The translations under genes were made by a program, and so were the position numbers. 64,000 nucleotides of DNA from Pseudovibrio sp947494035 (GTDB taxonomy: Bacteria; Pseudomonadota; Alphaproteobacteria; Rhizobiales; Stappiaceae), in contig CANLTN010000018.1 of assembly GCA_947494035.1 (NCBI GenBank), positions 1-64,000 on the forward strand, in the 5' to 3' direction. The notes under the pieces were generated by a model that worked only from the letters and a program-made list of their open reading frames with translations, searched no databases and had not been told where the DNA came from. Every line of letters begins with the position of its first letter. Positions within the stretch are counted from its first letter, which is position 1. Below, in pieces: positions 62,265 through 64,000 of this stretch.

Positions 62265-63227
62265 ATGGCAGGAAAGCAAATGCAGGACCCTCCCCCACTT
62301 GTGAGCGTGTTGATCCCCGCCCGCAATGCTGCAAACACTCTTTGGGAGACGCTGAGCAGTGTGCGGGCGCAGAGCTTTAAAGACTTTGCGATTGTGCTGG
62401 TGGATGATGCTTCCAGTGATAATACGCTGGCAATCGGCGAGCAGTTTGCGGAGTACTTTCCTAAGGGGCGCTTCCAGATTCTACAGGGGCCGGGGAAAGG
62501 CATTTCTGCTGCGCTAAATCTGGGTCTTGCTGCCATTCAAAGCCCGTTGGTTGCACGCTTAGATGCGGATGATCTTTCCGAGCCGCTGCGACTGGAGCGC
62601 CAGTTGCGGATTATGGACCGCAACCCGGATTGGCTGCTGTGTGGGACGGAGGTTTCGGTGATTGATGCGGACGGGCAGGTCATCGACCAGATGCAGTGCC
62701 CGAAGAGTTCCGTGGAGATCCGCAAACACCTCTATGAGAAATGCTGTTTGCACCATCCGACCATCATGTTTCGCCGTGATGTGGTGACGGCGGTTGGGGG
62801 GTATCGTTCGCAGTTTGATGGTGCGGAAGACTATGACCTTTATCTGCGTTTGCTTGAGGTTGGTAAGATTGGCGCTCTCAATGAGCGGCTGGTGCGGTAT
62901 CGGCTGCATCCCGGCCAAGTGACAGCCAGCATCGGGCGGCCTTATCGGTTGGTTGCTGATATGGCCCTGCTCTCGGCTATCGCTCGCTTGCATGGTGAGC
63001 AGGAGCCGACGTTCACGAAGGAAACACTGGCGGATGATTTGGGGCGTGCACTGCGTGCAGAAATCAAGCGATGCGGGTTTACGTTTCTCTCCCCCAAAGT
63101 GGCGCGGCATGTGGCTCAGCGGGTCAAGAAAAGCAATGCGGGGATGGAACGCCTGAAGGGCCTGCTCTTTACCCAGAACGCCAAGGCTCGCAACTACAAG
63201 GAAGCCGCCAAGGCGTTGCTGGTGTGA
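62265..63227 (+). CDS. Glycosyltransferase family 2
   Basis: A 320-residue GT2 with the N-terminal motif VSVLIPARNAANTLWETLSS, VLVDDASSDNT and the DXD region ARLDADDLSEPLRLERQ. LYLRLLEVGKIGALNERLVR is the usual acceptor-side segment. Start at 62265 (AGGTGAG upstream) or 62280 (AGGAAAG upstream) are both possible. With the preceding GT2 it probably acts on lipopolysaccharide or capsule sugars. They are separated by 118 bases and may share a transcript. Confidence 0.88.
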   Translation: MAGKQMQDPPPLVSVLIPARNAANTLWETLSSVRAQSFKDFAIVLVDDASSDNTLAIGEQFAEYFPKGRFQILQGPGKGISAALNLGLAAIQSPLVARLDADDLSEPLRLERQLRIMDRNPDWLLCGTEVSVIDADGQVIDQMQCPKSSVEIRKHLYEKCCLHHPTIMFRRDVVTAVGGYRSQFDGAEDYDLYLRLLEVGKIGALNERLVRYRLHPGQVTASIGRPYRLVADMALLSAIARLHGEQEPTFTKETLADDLGRALRAEIKRCGFTFLSPKVARHVAQRVKKSNAGMERLKGLLFTQNAKARNYKEAAKALLV

Positions 63228-63285
63228 GACTACGTTCACCGTGCCTGATCGGGTTGTACTTGTGTGCCCTGTAGGGACTTAGTTT

Positions 63286-64000
63286 TTAATCACTGTGGGC
63301 GCTCATCCAGTCACGAGTCATTTGCTCTCCTTCAGTGATCTGTGCGGGGGTGAGACGCTTCAATATTTCAGTGCGATTTCTTATCGCTAATTTATTTCCC
63401 TGCTTCGCAGCAAGGCTGTGCCACATGAAGGCTATTACATAATCTCTTTGTACCCCATCCCCCAATAGGTACATGACGCCTAAATTATTCTGGGCTTCAC
63501 TATGGCCAAGTTCTGCGCCCTTGCTAAACCACTCAAATGCTTTGGCAGGATCTCTTTGCACTCCGGCACCGTTCACATACATCAAGCCTAAACTGTTCTG
63601 CGCCCAAACAGAGCCATTTCGTACAGCTTTCTGAAACCACTCAAACGCTTCGGCAAAATCCGTTTGCACGCCAACGCCGTTTAAATACATTAGGCCTAAA
63701 CTATTCTGCGCTTTCGGATTGCCATTAGTGGCTGCATGGCGAAACCATTCGAGCGCTTTAGCAAAATCCTGCTCCACCCCTTCGCCATTGGCAAATGTTA
63801 CTCCAAGACGAAATTGAAGACGACTATCTCCTGTTGCATTCGCTAGATCGATGCAGGCTGATAGGTTTTCTCTATTCTCGCCCACAGGATCACGTCGGCA
63901 TTCTTCAAGAGTTTGCGAACCTGCCACCGTATTCCAGCCAAGAAAAGCGAACAGCGCAAGTAAGAATAGCAAAGCGGACAGAGAGAAAAAGAGTAGCAAC
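63286..64000 (-). CDS. Sel1-repeat protein, cut by the right window edge
   Basis: At least 237 residues with four to five Sel1-like repeats of 36 residues, each with the pattern AQNSLGLMYLNGVGVQ followed by AFEWFQKAV. An N-terminal membrane anchor or signal (LFFLALFAF-like, residues 1-22) precedes them. Sel1 repeats form alpha-solenoids that bind proteins. The frame is still open at base 64000, so the true start may lie outside. The repeats are unusually alike at DNA level, pointing to recent duplication. Partner unknown. Confidence 0.85.
   Translation of the reverse strand, partial: LLLFFSLSALLFLLALFAFLGWNTVAGSQTLEECRRDPVGENRENLSACIDLANATGDSRLQFRLGVTFANGEGVEQDFAKALEWFRHAATNGNPKAQNSLGLMYLNGVGVQTDFAEAFEWFQKAVRNGSVWAQNSLGLMYVNGAGVQRDPAKAFEWFSKGAELGHSEAQNNLGVMYLLGDGVQRDYVIAFMWHSLAAKQGNKLAIRNRTEILKRLTPAQITEGEQMTRDWMSAHSD

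Noticed and set aside
1..64000. CRISPR array, prophage or biosynthetic gene cluster
   Set aside because: No regular short repeats with spacers, no phage structural genes and no PKS/NRPS or RiPP signatures were seen.

Overview
The window looks like a chromosomal stretch of an alphaproteobacterium, most likely from the Hyphomicrobiales (Rhizobiales). The main evidence is a PdhS-like PleC/DivJ-type histidine kinase of about 1,050 residues, a tRNA-His without an encoded G-1 and with A73, a cysG-DUF2849-cysI-cysH-DUF934 operon, NodT-type efflux, phasins, and a mosaic intergenic palindrome ending in a typical rhizobial motif. A marine member of the Stappiaceae is possible, but no rRNA or marker gene is present to settle the genus. 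Coding density is high. Most genes are housekeeping or transport functions, and no phage, complete IS, CRISPR array or biosynthetic cluster was seen.

Layout. 1-1.4 kb: 3' part of an A+T-rich DUF262/DUF1524 gene running off the left edge. 1.5-4.5 kb: acyl-CoA ligase plus GNAT acetyltransferase, then a small membrane protein. 4.6-11 kb: tRNA-Gln and an RND efflux operon (outer-membrane factor, adaptor, pump) whose pump carries a low-complexity insertion. 11.2-23.3 kb: glycosyltransferase, purU-folD, lytic transglycosylase, orphan BMP binding protein, MocR regulator divergent from a LysE exporter, nucleoside hydrolase, MFS transporter, methyltransferase and an OmpA-like lipoprotein. 23.6-31.8 kb: secreted carboxylesterase, tRNA-His, two phasins, PdhS-like kinase and a threonine-dehydratase-like enzyme. 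32-38 kb: ferric iron uptake (binding protein and permease, no ATPase), LysE exporter, YrbL-like protein and a two-subunit CoA transferase. 38.2-44.4 kb: putrescine ABC transporter (potFGHI order) divergent from a puuA-like gamma-glutamylputrescine synthetase. 44.8-50.4 kb: REC-REC-GGDEF protein, SDR and aldehyde dehydrogenase pair, ABC exporter. 50.5-55.5 kb: mosaic palindrome and the sulfite/APS reduction operon. 56-64 kb: LysR regulator divergent from a DUF1127-like mini-protein, MazG-like protein, LuxR solo, thiolase, two GT2 glycosyltransferases and a Sel1-repeat protein cut by the right edge.

Genes that work together. The RND operon is translationally coupled by short overlaps. purU and folD both act on one-carbon folates. 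The putrescine transporter and puuA form an uptake-and-degradation unit. cysG supplies the siroheme needed by cysI, while cysH supplies its sulfite. The CoA transferase, thiolase and phasins, though dispersed, all belong to acetoacetyl-CoA/polyhydroxyalkanoate metabolism.

The less expected signals are mostly regulatory DNA: a large palindromic operator between MocR and LysE, a hairpin that buries the ribosome-binding site after the PdhS-like kinase gene, hairpins around potF, iron-box-like sites before the iron transporter, and a start-stop mini-ORF with a strong Shine-Dalgarno just upstream of the LuxR solo. I found no convincing new multi-gene system. These sites and the RND insertion are the best candidates for follow-up.
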